Assembly (NCBI GenBank): GCA_015056905.1
Contig: SVFI01000017.1
Location: 1 to 50,290, forward strand
Direction of reading: 5' to 3'
DNA: 50,290 nucleotides
DNA from: Lachnospiraceae bacterium
GTDB lineage: Bacteria > Bacillota > Clostridia > Lachnospirales > Lachnospiraceae
Shown one piece after another: positions 40,772 through 49,017 of the stretch. The translations under genes and the position numbers were made by a program. Every line of letters begins with the position of its first letter. The first letter of the stretch is position 1. A model generated the notes under the pieces. That model saw nothing but the letters and a program-made list of their open reading frames with translations. It did not search any database and was not told the DNA's origin.

Positions 40772-42172
40772 CTATATTTTTAAAATTCCCAGTGCCTGTA
40801 AAAGAAGGAAGAAAAGCATTAACGGAACAATGAATTTTACCATAACAATGTAAAGCCCTTTTCTTCCGAACTTGACATCTCCGCAGGTCACTTCTTCTAC
40901 TACTGTCTTAGGTTTTACAATCCAGCCGACAAGTATACATGTCGCAATCGCAACAATCGGCATAAGGAAATAGTTACTCAAATAATCAAGTACATCGAGA
41001 ACCTGTCCTATCGTACCGTTCGGCAATGTAAGCTCAAAATACCAGATATTATAGCCAAAGCAGACAGTCAGTCCGATAACAAGCGTAATAAGCGCCACAA
41101 TTAATGTACTCTTTTTTCTGCTCATGTGGAATTTGTCCATCACACTCGAAACAATCGCTTCCAAAATAGAAACCGAAGACGTCAACGCTGCAAAAGCAAC
41201 CATAACAAAAAATACAATTCCGACAATCACGCCTACCGAACCCATACTCTCAAACACTTTCGGCAGAGAGACAAACATTAGACTCGGACCTGCTGCCATT
41301 CCTTCCGTTCCCATAAAGGTATATACTGCAGGAACAATCATAAGTCCCGCCAAGAAAGCGACCAATGTATCAAAAATCTCTATCTGATTTACGCTCTTTA
41401 CAAGATTCGTATCCTTCTTCACGTAAGATCCATATGTAATCATAATTCCCATAGCCACGCTGACGGAGTAAAAAAGCTGTCCCATAGCATCCATGAGAAT
41501 CGTAATAAACTTTTTCAATGTCATTCCGTCAAAATTCGGCACAACATAAATAAGAAAACCTTCCACTCCGGTACGCGTCACACCGTTTGCATCTGTGTGC
41601 TTCAGCGTCAGGGAGAATCCTGCAATTCCGATAATCAAAACAAGCAGTATCGGCATCAAAATCGTGGAAAGCTTCTCAATTCCGTTACCGACACCCCGAT
41701 ACACAACAAACATAGTCGCGGCCAGAAAAACGACAAACCAGATAATCGGTGCAACCTGTGCGGTGGTAAAAGAAGAAAAATAGCCGTCGCCAACTGCCTT
41801 TGTTGCATTTCCCGTCACATAAAGAGACAGGTATTTAAGCACCCATCCACCTATGACGCAGTAATACGGCAGAATCATCGCCGGCACCAGACAGGCAATG
41901 GTTCCGAGCCATTTCATCTTCGGATGCATCTTTCCATACGCGGTAAGCGGACTTTGTCCCGTTTTTCTCCCGATTGCAATCTCCGTTGTCAAAAGTGTAA
42001 AACCGAAAGTCAGTGCCAGCACCAAATAGCACAAGAGAAAGACTCCTCCGCCATCCTTTGCTGCAAGATACGGAAAACGCCATATATTCCCAAGTCCGAC
42101 CGCACTCCCCGCTGCCGCTAAGACAAATCCGATTGAGCCGCTGAAACTACCTCTCTTTTGTTTCTTTTCCAT
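40772..42172 (-). CDS. Sodium:neurotransmitter symporter family transporter
   Basis: The 466-residue membrane protein begins KKQKRGSFSGSIGFVLAAAG and has the unwound TM1 motif GLGNIWRFPY, the hallmark of the NSS family (LeuT-like), with about 11-12 helices in all. These proteins import amino acids or related amines with sodium. The substrate cannot be deduced. GGAGG precedes the ATG. Confidence 0.93.
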   Translation of the reverse strand: MEKKQKRGSFSGSIGFVLAAAGSAVGLGNIWRFPYLAAKDGGGVFLLCYLVLALTFGFTLLTTEIAIGRKTGQSPLTAYGKMHPKMKWLGTIACLVPAMILPYYCVIGGWVLKYLSLYVTGNATKAVGDGYFSSFTTAQVAPIIWFVVFLAATMFVVYRGVGNGIEKLSTILMPILLVLIIGIAGFSLTLKHTDANGVTRTGVEGFLIYVVPNFDGMTLKKFITILMDAMGQLFYSVSVAMGIMITYGSYVKKDTNLVKSVNQIEIFDTLVAFLAGLMIVPAVYTFMGTEGMAAGPSLMFVSLPKVFESMGSVGVIVGIVFFVMVAFAALTSSVSILEAIVSSVMDKFHMSRKKSTLIVALITLVIGLTVCFGYNIWYFELTLPNGTIGQVLDVLDYLSNYFLMPIVAIATCILVGWIVKPKTVVEEVTCGDVKFGRKGLYIVMVKFIVPLMLFFLLLQALGILKI

Positions 42173-42219
42173 GATAGTCCTCCAAATGTAATGTCTTTTT
42201 TCACTTTTCCTATTTTATA

Positions 42220-43443
42220 CTAATAATCCGAAATTGAAAAGCGTTCTTCTTTCCATTCATAATATTCGTGCACAAGACTTCGGAATCCAAGTGCCTTGAT
42301 ATCTTCATAGGTTACCTTATAATTACCTTTATAATGTCTTCCGCTGTACAAATATCTTACATATTGTATGAGGTATGCATCCAGTTCTTTCAATCCCTCA
42401 TCCGTCGTCAACACAGGAAAGAACCAGCGGCTCCATGTAAAACGCCGCTCATCCGATTCATCAAAATACTTTTTATTGAAAATACGAAGAAGAGTTTTCG
42501 CGGAATAATCAAACTCCACCCCCCTCCGCACACGTCTACGGTACAACGCATGTGCTTTTCTCCGGATTTTTGCCTTCATCTTGTCTTTGGTTACCCTCGA
42601 TAAATCAATTTTTCCGTCACGATAACAAAATCCGAGAAACTCCCACGGATGACCGGGTTTGCTTATGCTTACTTTATCGGAATTAATGGTCAATCGTTTC
42701 TCTGCAATTCTCGTATATAATAGTGCTTTTACTTCTTCCAGTTGCTCTTTGCTGTCCGCAAAAATCAAAATATCGTCCGAATAGCGAAAATAATCAATTC
42801 CGCACCTCTCAAATTCTTCATCCATCGAGAGAAGATAAATGTTTGCAAAAAACGGAGCAATCGGAATCCCTGCCATCGCCCCTCTCTCCTCACTTATCAA
42901 TTCACCTTCGGCGCAGGCCCTTCCGTCAGACAAAAGCCTTATCAGAAACTGTAAAAGAGGTTCGTCATCGGTAACTATCCCCTGTAACACCGCAATGAGT
43001 TTCTCCGAAGGAATCGAATTAAAATAGTTGCTGATATCAGCCTTCAGACAATACTTTTTCTCAAGATTTTTTATTTTTAAAATCTGCACAATCGCATCCT
43101 TTGCACAACTGTTCCTTCGAAATGAAAAGCATCGCGAACTGATTCTGTCGTCATAACGGTAAAGAAGATACGACATGATCTTCAGCACCATCGACTCTTC
43201 CTCGGAAAAAGAATACACAATACGTTTTTTTCGCGTCCCGCTTTTGTTGATACTGATTTTGACCGGTGGTTCAAATACATAGTTACCCTCCACTAACCGA
43301 TCGGTTACCCGGGAATATCTTTTTCCCCGAACAAACTCTTCCAGTGCCTCTCTTTCGCGCTCTGACAAATGCTGTCTCTCTGTTTTGTATTGTAAAAAAG
43401 CCTCCCAGACTTTCTCATCCGCGAGTTCATAAAGCATGCTCAT
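42220..43443 (-). CDS. Stand-alone reverse transcriptase (YSDD type)
   Basis: The 407-residue protein contains the RT palm motifs: YCLKADISNYFNSIP (RT3), GAMAGIPIAPFFANIYLLSM (RT4), FRYSDDILIFA (RT5, with YSDD in place of the common YADD), LTINSDKVSIS (RT6) and PWEFLGFCYRDGKIDLS (RT7). The C-terminal ~130 residues (RRFTWSRWFFPVLTTDEGLK, GFRSLVHEYYEWKEE) look like a thumb and a family-specific domain. No maturase, endonuclease or DGR features are seen, and no intron ends. It could be a retron-like, Abi/UG-type or otherwise uncharacterised RT. The start at MSMLYELAD has GGAGATAAGCAT upstream; a longer TTG start would lie within the leader RNA. Confidence 0.88.
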   Translation of the reverse strand: MSMLYELADEKVWEAFLQYKTERQHLSEREREALEEFVRGKRYSRVTDRLVEGNYVFEPPVKISINKSGTRKKRIVYSFSEEESMVLKIMSYLLYRYDDRISSRCFSFRRNSCAKDAIVQILKIKNLEKKYCLKADISNYFNSIPSEKLIAVLQGIVTDDEPLLQFLIRLLSDGRACAEGELISEERGAMAGIPIAPFFANIYLLSMDEEFERCGIDYFRYSDDILIFADSKEQLEEVKALLYTRIAEKRLTINSDKVSISKPGHPWEFLGFCYRDGKIDLSRVTKDKMKAKIRRKAHALYRRRVRRGVEFDYSAKTLLRIFNKKYFDESDERRFTWSRWFFPVLTTDEGLKELDAYLIQYVRYLYSGRHYKGNYKVTYEDIKALGFRSLVHEYYEWKEERFSISDY

Positions 43444-43457
43444 ATGCTTATCTCCAT

Positions 43458-43595
43458 AAAAAAAGAAAGAGAAAATGCTTTGAATCAAGCTATGCTTGAG
43501 TTACCAGACTGAACAGCCGCCGGTTACCTGCAAAACCCATATGAGCTGCTGCTTCGTCCGCCACAGGTGCAAAAATGCGTTTCTCTTTCTTTTTT
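43458..43595 (-). ncRNA. Candidate RT-associated RNA bounded by a long inverted repeat
   Basis: Directly before the RT gene, the minus strand has AAAAAAGAAAGAGAAA (43580-43595) and, about 105 bases on, TTTCTCTTTCTTTTTT (43459-43474), a perfect 16-bp inverted repeat extended by GC after a small bulge. Between them are hairpins TCAAGC-ATA-GCTTGA and ACCTG/CAGGT, and GC-rich segments unlike the AT-rich flanks. The a1/a2 layout, a repeat enclosing a folded RNA just upstream of an RT, is that of retron msr-msd transcripts. The distal arm also ends in a T-run, so an odd terminator for the upstream gene is the alternative. Confidence 0.5.
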
Positions 43596-43606
43596 CTCAA
43601 TTATTA

Positions 43607-44122
43607 TTACAGATACTGATGCAGACGCTCTTTCATGTAATCGATTTTATTCTCGAACGCATACACGAAATTAATCATCGTAACACCTGCGCGCTCCGCC
43701 TGCTCTTTTGACCAGCGGTATGTGCGCGATGCGCATGTATTGTTGTAAACCACCATGATAAAGAGCTTTGGCTGACCATTCTCATACACACCGAAATCGT
43801 ACGGAAGGAACTCTCCTTCACCACCAATCGTTGTCGGTGAGACCTGCTCTTTGACTTCATACTGCGGAAACTCACTTGCCAAAATATCGCGAAGTTTCTC
43901 ATCCACTTCTCTATCATCGACAATTTCCTTTGCCGCTGCCACACTTGCCTTGACTGCCTTAGAAGTTGCTGACTTATCGTTATCTGCAGCATTTTTCAAT
44001 CCCTTAATAAACCCCTGTGCCGCGTCTTCCACAACATCACCGACCGCATTTCCGATAGCACGGGCTGTCGCATTGGTGATGGCATTTGCACTTCTGTTTA
44101 CTAATTTGTCTAAAAATCCCAT
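43607..44122 (-). CDS. Unknown protein upstream of the RT, possible nuclease-like domain
   Basis: The 171-residue protein has an Ala/Asn-rich amphipathic N-terminal half (MGFLDKLVNRSANAITNATA and onward to about 90) and a compact C-terminal domain (about 95-171) with FLPYDFGVYENGQPKLFIMV, YRWSKEQAERAGVTMINFVY and ENKIDYMKERLHQYL. The D...QxK spacing with following strands recalls PD-(D/E)XK nucleases, but the motif is loose. It ends 12 bases before the inverted-repeat RNA and is transcribed in the same direction as the RT. It could be a partner of the RT or unrelated. Confidence 0.55.
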   Translation of the reverse strand: MGFLDKLVNRSANAITNATARAIGNAVGDVVEDAAQGFIKGLKNAADNDKSATSKAVKASVAAAKEIVDDREVDEKLRDILASEFPQYEVKEQVSPTTIGGEGEFLPYDFGVYENGQPKLFIMVVYNNTCASRTYRWSKEQAERAGVTMINFVYAFENKIDYMKERLHQYL

Positions 44123-44233
44123 AATTTCATCCTCTCTGTGAATGTTTAACTTACTTGTTTAGGATAGCATAAAGTAGCTTTTATGGCAACAAACGCTGTG
44201 ACTTCTTAATTTCTATAATGTTTAAATACAGCA

Positions 44234-44258
44234 AAAGAGGACACGTTGTGTCCTCTTT
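44234..44258. terminator. Terminator after the Abi region
   Basis: A perfect 11-bp stem, AAAGAGGACAC (44234-44244) with GTGTCCTCTTT (44248-44258), has a 3-base loop and a T-run on the minus side. It closes the transcript carrying the Abi_2 gene and the folded segment after it. Confidence 0.85.
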
Positions 44259-44261
44259 CTA

Positions 44262-44363
44262 CTTTCAAGTACGGAATTGATGACAGGCATCGCTTCCGCT
44301 GAAAACCTCGTGGGTTTTCGTTCATTGCTTCCATTATAATAATCCGCAATCGGTCTGTCAATC
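44262..44363 (-). ncRNA. Folded segment downstream of the Abi_2 gene
   Basis: On the minus strand, AATTGACAG-like arms close the region: GACAG (44355-44359) pairs with CTGTC (44282-44286), with AUU/AAU pairs beyond. Inside are ATTGC/GCAAT enclosing ATTAT/ATAAT, and a 7-bp GAAAACC/GGTTTTC hairpin. It begins about seven bases after the Abi stop and is followed by the terminator. A 42-codon frame (MEAMNENPRG) also crosses it and the terminator but lacks a ribosome-binding site. A 3' RNA or antitoxin-type RNA is possible. Confidence 0.4.
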
Positions 44364-44369
44364 ATCTTT

Positions 44370-45323
44370 TTAGATTACTCGACCATTCCTTAGATTCTCC
44401 AAATGTTTCAAAACTAAACATATAAAATCATAATTTTCTTTTAAAACCACATTTTTTTCAAACCATTCTTTTTTTCTTACAAAAGTCTCTTTAAACAACT
44501 TATGAACCTTTTCCATTCCCTCAGAACGCAAATCTCGATTTGCCGGATAGTTCAGAATATCATTATATACAAATAACATGACTACAAAATCATGTATAAC
44601 GGGATTTTGCATTTTGCTCTTATAACTGGTAGGCATCTCTTTAAGTTTAGACAAAATCCCCATAATTTCCATTGTTTTGTTTATTTTTGTTTTATAAGGT
44701 CTTCGAATAGAATTCAACAGACATGTATTATGCGCTGCTGCGTTTCTCAAGAACTTGATGGAGCCAAGAAAGCCGGAATAATTTTTCCCTCCATAAGTAC
44801 CATAATATAAATTATATAACTCAATAAATTTACCAAAGGATAAGGTCTCAATGATTTTCCATATCGGAATCTCACTCTCATTCTCTTTAAATTTGTGAAC
44901 CAAATTAGAAGTTGCTGATTTGTCTGCATCTCGATATAAGTCATGCAGAATATTATAATTCCCCTCTAAATATCTATTTACAATATTATATCCATCTTCT
45001 TCAGGATTGTTGCTGACATCATACATTAATCTCGCTTTTAAAAAATGTTCAATATCAAGACACATTTCTACAATCAGCTTTCTAAAATGCATATCTAATT
45101 TGCTTAGTTCTACAAGATAAGCAAAATCCAAATTTATGTATTTCCCTTTCATATCCGGTCTCTGATACTGCTCGTAATTCTGAGCATATGATTTAAGTTT
45201 AAAATAAAAATTATTATATCGCAGAAATTTTTTTGCTTCCTCTTCTGATACAAGTTCAAATTTTACTCCTTTATTTTTTAAATCTACAATTTGCTCATCT
45301 ACTGTAAGTTTTGTTTTCTGCAT
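44370..45323 (-). CDS. Abi_2 (AbiD/AbiF) family HEPN protein
   Basis: The 317-residue protein matches the Abi_2 abortive-infection family: N-terminal LTVDEQIVDLKNKGVKF, then FLRYNNFYFKLKSYAQNYEQ, LDMHFRKLIVEMCLDIEHFL, IPIWKIIETLSFGKFIELYN and the HEPN-type RNase motif FLRNAAAHNTCLLN (R-N-x3-H) near residue 190. Family members are phage-defence or toxin RNases; AbiF-type proteins have been linked to RNA antitoxins and to the origin of Cas13 (from memory). Here a promoter, short RNA and terminator lie just upstream, the layout of type III toxin-antitoxin loci. AAGGAG precedes the ATG. Confidence 0.85.
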   Translation of the reverse strand: MQKTKLTVDEQIVDLKNKGVKFELVSEEEAKKFLRYNNFYFKLKSYAQNYEQYQRPDMKGKYINLDFAYLVELSKLDMHFRKLIVEMCLDIEHFLKARLMYDVSNNPEEDGYNIVNRYLEGNYNILHDLYRDADKSATSNLVHKFKENESEIPIWKIIETLSFGKFIELYNLYYGTYGGKNYSGFLGSIKFLRNAAAHNTCLLNSIRRPYKTKINKTMEIMGILSKLKEMPTSYKSKMQNPVIHDFVVMLFVYNDILNYPANRDLRSEGMEKVHKLFKETFVRKKEWFEKNVVLKENYDFICLVLKHLENLRNGRVI

Positions 45324-45372
45324 TAAGATGACTCCTTACCGTATCTCCACAATCATGGTCTAACCTTTATAA

Positions 45373-45435
45373 TTAAAAACACCGCTATCTCTAGCGGTGC
45401 AACCATCACATATTTGTCCCCTCTAGTTTTATATA
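45373..45435 (-). ncRNA. Short terminator-ended RNA before the Abi_2 gene (candidate antitoxin)
   Basis: From the promoter at 45442-45470, a transcript of about 60 bases would end at a perfect 8-bp hairpin, CACCGCTA-GAGA-TAGCGGTG (45380-45399), plus TTTTT. The Abi_2 ATG is 50 bases further on. No gene lies between promoter and terminator, so the RNA itself, or attenuation of the toxin message, is the product. No tandem repeat is visible. Confidence 0.55.
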
Positions 45436-45441
45436 TAATAA

Positions 45442-45470
45442 AGAATAGATATTTTGGTGTAATTTGTCAA
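45442..45470 (-). promoter_or_regulatory. SigA-type promoter for the short RNA and Abi_2
   Basis: TTGACA (45465-45470), a 17-base spacer and TATTCT (45442-45447) on the minus strand. The -35 is perfect. It lies about 120 bases before the Abi_2 start, and a terminator intervenes. Confidence 0.7.
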
Positions 45471-45542
45471 TTATTTCTTTCTTCTTGCGCACCACTCCAC
45501 TATTGTAGTAAACTGTAAAAAAACACGAGAGGGTTATTTTTT

Positions 45543-46718
45543 ATGAAAAAGAGAACATTGGCACTTCTGCTGTCCGTTGCCCTGACATGTACTGTCATGA
45601 CCGGATGCGGAAAGACAAATGAAACTGCAGAAAATCAAGAACCTGTGATGGAAATGATAGAAACCGACTCAGAACCGATAACCGGCGCAGACACAGACCT
45701 GACGGCAGGGGCTAAGCTCCCTTCACAGTCTTCGGCCGACTCCGAAAACGCGGGAACCGAAGCGGAGATTGTAGAAGAAAATCACGACGGAATGTACCGC
45801 AGCGAACTGACGAATGAGTGGATTGACGAATCCATCAAAGACCAGCGACCGGTCGCTGTTATGGTCGACAACGAGGTTTATGCGCTTGACCATTATGGTC
45901 TGACACAGGCGGATATCGTTTATGAAATCATGAACAGTACCGCCAACGATGAAGTGACCAGATTCATGGCGCTTGTCAAAGACTGGGGTAACATTACACG
46001 CTTTGGAAGTATCCGGAGTGTGCGCCCGACACACTTTATGCTTGCACCGGAATACAATGCCGTACTCATTCATGACGGCGGCCCGTTCTATATTAAGGAA
46101 TACACGGGACTTCCTTGGATTAACAACTTAAGCGGAGGTTTTGCCCGCATCGAAAACGGAAAACCTCGTGAGTTTACGGAATACGTCACAACCGGCGAAA
46201 TCGAATCCCGTTTAAATGCCAACGGATACGACACCCGGTACAACGACTACTATCCGGGACCGCATTGGCAGTTTGCGGATGACACAACCCCGACGGACCT
46301 GAGCATTGCAGGAGACAATGCTACTTGCACAAAGATTGAGCTTCCATTCCCCCATAACTCTTCAAAACTTGATTATGATGCTGCAAGCAATACTTATTTA
46401 TATTCCGAATACGGACGTGCTCATGTTGACCCGCAAAATGATAATAAGCAACTCGCTTTCACCAACGTCATCATCCAGTGTGCAGAATGTGTACAGCTCG
46501 ATGAAAACGGCTATATGAAATTTAACATCACAAACCGCAGCGGCAAAGGTTATTATATCACTGGCGGTTATAGCATCCCGATCACATGGGAAAAAGGCGA
46601 CGACCTGGATATTACCAACTACTACGATGCTTCCGGTAATGAGATTAAGTTAAATACCGGAAAAACTTATATCGGTTTCGTAGCAACCTACCGTTGGGAA
46701 GATCTTGTTTTGAACTAA
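45543..46718 (+). CDS. DUF3048 (YerB-like) lipoprotein
   Basis: The 391-residue lipoprotein has lipobox MTGC (Cys22) and an acidic spacer to about residue 85. Next comes the DUF3048 core: QRPVAVMVDNEVYALDHYGL, TQADIVYEIMNSTANDEVTR, FGSIRSVRPTHFMLAPEYNA and VLIHDGGPFYIKEY. The C-terminal domain (about 270-391) has ITWEKGDDLDITNYYDASG and TGKTYIGFV. The family (B. subtilis YerB) is cell-surface and of unclear function. It is on the plus strand with its own terminator, an ordinary gene inside the accessory region. Confidence 0.9.
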   Translation: MKKRTLALLLSVALTCTVMTGCGKTNETAENQEPVMEMIETDSEPITGADTDLTAGAKLPSQSSADSENAGTEAEIVEENHDGMYRSELTNEWIDESIKDQRPVAVMVDNEVYALDHYGLTQADIVYEIMNSTANDEVTRFMALVKDWGNITRFGSIRSVRPTHFMLAPEYNAVLIHDGGPFYIKEYTGLPWINNLSGGFARIENGKPREFTEYVTTGEIESRLNANGYDTRYNDYYPGPHWQFADDTTPTDLSIAGDNATCTKIELPFPHNSSKLDYDAASNTYLYSEYGRAHVDPQNDNKQLAFTNVIIQCAECVQLDENGYMKFNITNRSGKGYYITGGYSIPITWEKGDDLDITNYYDASGNEIKLNTGKTYIGFVATYRWEDLVLN

Positions 46719-46725
46719 AAAGATA

Positions 46726-46765
46726 CCCCTCGGAAACTTGAACTAAAGTTTTCCGAGGGGTTTTT
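46726..46765. terminator. Terminator between convergent genes
   Basis: CCCCTCGGAAAC (46726-46737) pairs with GTTTTCCGAGGGG (46748-46760) with one extra base, followed by TTTTTATT. It ends the DUF3048 gene and may also stop the opposite transcript. Confidence 0.88.
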
Positions 46766-46795
46766 ATTACTATCAGCTAACTGTTTCCAATTTCT

Positions 46796-47863
46796 TTACA
46801 CCTGTACATCAATGGACGACATCGCCATGCCTGCTCCGCCTGATGCTGATACTTCAGCACCGCTCATAACCATTCCAATCCCAGACAAAGCCGGTTGGGA
46901 ATAGGTATTTGCTGTTATTGAAGGACCGCTTCCCATGGCGCTCATGCTTTTTTCCTGTATATACTTTATCATATCTTTCAAATAATCCATTTCCGCTTTC
47001 ATGATCGCCTTATATTCTTCATTACGATGCTTGCGTTTTAATTCCTCCAGATCCTCCTTGCTCATATGCGGATTGATGATTTCCATACTTTCCAAAAGGT
47101 CCATCGCCTCCTGCAATTCTTGCAGCTCATCTTCGCCGAACTCCGCAATCATTTCATTGAGCTTGGCCATTTCCTCTTCCGAAATCTCCGCCGTTTTCTC
47201 TTCCTGCTGCTTCATGACCTCGTCCAACATCTCTTTTCGCTCGTCAAAAATAACATCTTCCTGTTTCGTCAGTTCCTCCTGCGCCACATCAATCACATTA
47301 CTTCGGATGTCCGATGCAGCTTCTTCCATCTGATCCAGTTTCTCGTCACGCTTTTGTACCGCCACCACCAGCTCTTCCATTTCCAGATGACGCTTTTTCT
47401 TTTTGGCCGCGATTTCCATGCGCTTTGCATGGGTAAGGGCAATCTGCAGTTCTTCCGGATCTCCGTCACCAATTGAAATTTTTCGTTTCACCTCAATCAC
47501 TTTTCTTTTCGCGGAAATAACCGCCTGCCCAGCACTGAGAGCCGTTTTTGCACGCAAAATCTTGTTTGCAACTTCCTTGTAGTTGTATTTGGATACCTTC
47601 TGAAGTTCCTCTTCTTCCTCACTTTTCGCAGTACCGGACAGCGTGGAAAGCGCACTTGCTGCATTCTCCGGCATGACCGCATAAGGATTGTCGCTTTGCG
47701 TCCTTTTCATGTTACGGATCATCTCGCGCAGACGCTGCGCCTCGGTTGTCGGCGTAGTTTCCGTGGTATTCTTTTGATTTTTGTTGAAAGGTGAAAAAGA
47801 ATTATTTTGATTAAAAGAAAATGTCTGCGAATACGCAGATATACCATAAATACCTGATGCCAT
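46796..47863 (-). CDS. Coiled-coil protein of unknown function, SigD-linked
   Basis: The 355-residue protein has an Asn/Thr-rich N-terminus (MASGIYGISAYSQTFSFNQN), a very long charged helical region (about 80-310) with coiled-coil character (AKRMEIAAKKKKRHLEMEEL, EISEEEMAKLNEMIAEFGED), and a Gly/Ser-rich tail ending GMAMSSIDVQV. No signal peptide or membrane helix is seen. I do not recognise the family. A SigD-type promoter directly upstream and a start and end reminiscent of flagellar axial proteins suggest a motility-related, perhaps exported, structural protein. AGGAGG precedes the ATG. Confidence 0.7.
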   Translation of the reverse strand: MASGIYGISAYSQTFSFNQNNSFSPFNKNQKNTTETTPTTEAQRLREMIRNMKRTQSDNPYAVMPENAASALSTLSGTAKSEEEEELQKVSKYNYKEVANKILRAKTALSAGQAVISAKRKVIEVKRKISIGDGDPEELQIALTHAKRMEIAAKKKKRHLEMEELVVAVQKRDEKLDQMEEAASDIRSNVIDVAQEELTKQEDVIFDERKEMLDEVMKQQEEKTAEISEEEMAKLNEMIAEFGEDELQELQEAMDLLESMEIINPHMSKEDLEELKRKHRNEEYKAIMKAEMDYLKDMIKYIQEKSMSAMGSGPSITANTYSQPALSGIGMVMSGAEVSASGGAGMAMSSIDVQV

Positions 47864-47934
47864 AACACTACCTCCTTGTAGCTACTTGAAATCCTTTTCA
47901 AAGCATAATAAGACAATATGAGATATTTTAAACT

Positions 47935-47961
47935 ATATCGGAAAAAATTTTAGATTTCTTA
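47935..47961 (-). promoter_or_regulatory. SigD-type promoter of the coiled-coil gene
   Basis: TAAG-N15-TCCGATAT on the minus strand has one mismatch in each box and ideal spacing, 70 bases before the ATG. In the rest of the gap (47962-48179) I see no gene, terminator or repeat; it is AT-rich. Confidence 0.65.
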
Positions 47962-48179
47962 ACCCCTGTTTAAATGTCTGCAACAAATATTTATCTTTAT
48001 ACTGAAAGTCTCCGCTTTGTAATGAGTCCGGAAACATCTAAGAGGACCAAATTGCAAAACAATTTTCCTGCCAATTGGATAAAAATCAAAAAAATCTCAA
48101 ATTTATCCTAACACACACAAAACCAAGCACCGGTTACTCCGCAAACTTAAAGTTTCCGAACACATTGCTAATTTGTTGA

Positions 48180-48896
48180 TTAATCATACACTGGCAAACC
48201 CGATTCTAATAACTCCCAATTTTCTTTGTACTCTTGTAGAAAAGCTTTCTTACCTTCTTCAGTAAAGTCATCAATGTATACTTGAGAGTATTTTTTTACA
48301 AAATATTCTCCCTCGCCATTACCATTCCAATACTTGCCCGGTGAGGGGATAGCAAATCCTATCTTTCTTCCTATTGCAAGCTTTTTGTATTCCTCGTTGA
48401 TTTCACATACAATTTGCCAAACTTGCTCAATTTCATCATCTGCTAACATCCTAAATTCAGGCAGCATCAGATGAATGAATATTGTATTGTTGTGATATTT
48501 GCTCCGCACAGTTTCTCCGCATTTCCACTCAGGATAGTCATCGGCAAGTATCTTTTGTATGACTGTATAGTCGTAATCTGTATCAATTCGATAATAAACT
48601 TTCGTAAACTCACCAGCAAAAAAACCATCATTCCATACCCAATCAGAAACACTTGAGACATGGCAATTTACACCATTTATCACTGCTTCCCATTCACGAT
48701 ATTGCCAATCGTTTTCGTCAGCAGTATCGGTATATTCTTCCGAAACAGTTGCGTTAGGATCCATAGATTCAGCAAATGTCAATATCTCTTCATATGTATG
48801 ATGGTTTTTAGTCCACCCTTCGGGAGGACTATATGTGCAGGCAGTTAAGCATAGCGTCATCATCAACAGCAAAAATACAGCTAATACTTTTTTCAT
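48180..48896 (-). CDS. Lipoprotein of unknown function
   Basis: The 238-residue protein has a signal peptide (KKVLAVFLLLMMTLCLTAC, lipobox LTAC) and a globular domain with YEEILTFAESMDPNATVSEE, VNCHVSSVSDWVWNDGFFAG and KYHNNTIFIHLMLPEFRM. I do not recognise the family. It has the look of small surface lipoproteins found in Firmicute accessory regions. The start at MKKVLAV is set by AAAGGAGATAAGGCC. Confidence 0.75.
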   Translation of the reverse strand: MKKVLAVFLLLMMTLCLTACTYSPPEGWTKNHHTYEEILTFAESMDPNATVSEEYTDTADENDWQYREWEAVINGVNCHVSSVSDWVWNDGFFAGEFTKVYYRIDTDYDYTVIQKILADDYPEWKCGETVRSKYHNNTIFIHLMLPEFRMLADDEIEQVWQIVCEINEEYKKLAIGRKIGFAIPSPGKYWNGNGEGEYFVKKYSQVYIDDFTEEGKKAFLQEYKENWELLESGLPVYD

Positions 48897-49017
48897 GGCC
48901 TTATCTCCTTTCGCAAATTCAAAGTTTTCTCTCTTCTGCAAATCTATACTTTTCTTTCCTCATGTGCATTGATTATATCATACCTATTTTCCCATTCATA
49001 GTTTGTAAGCAAACAAA

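Noticed and set aside
42220..43606. Group II intron carrying the reverse transcriptase
   Set aside because: No maturase/endonuclease domain and no domain V-like hairpin or GUGYG 5' end were seen near the gene.
42220..43606. Diversity-generating retroelement
   Set aside because: No template/variable repeat pair was seen and the RT lacks the typical motif 4 of that class.
44200..44325. 42-codon frame MEAMNENPRG after the Abi_2 gene as a gene
   Set aside because: No ribosome-binding site, and it runs through the terminator stem. Retained only as an alternative for the folded segment.
45400..45430. Similarity of a GGGGAC segment in the RNA before Abi_2 to Cas13a direct repeats
   Set aside because: Too short to mean anything by itself. 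Mentioned only because AbiF and Cas13 may be related.
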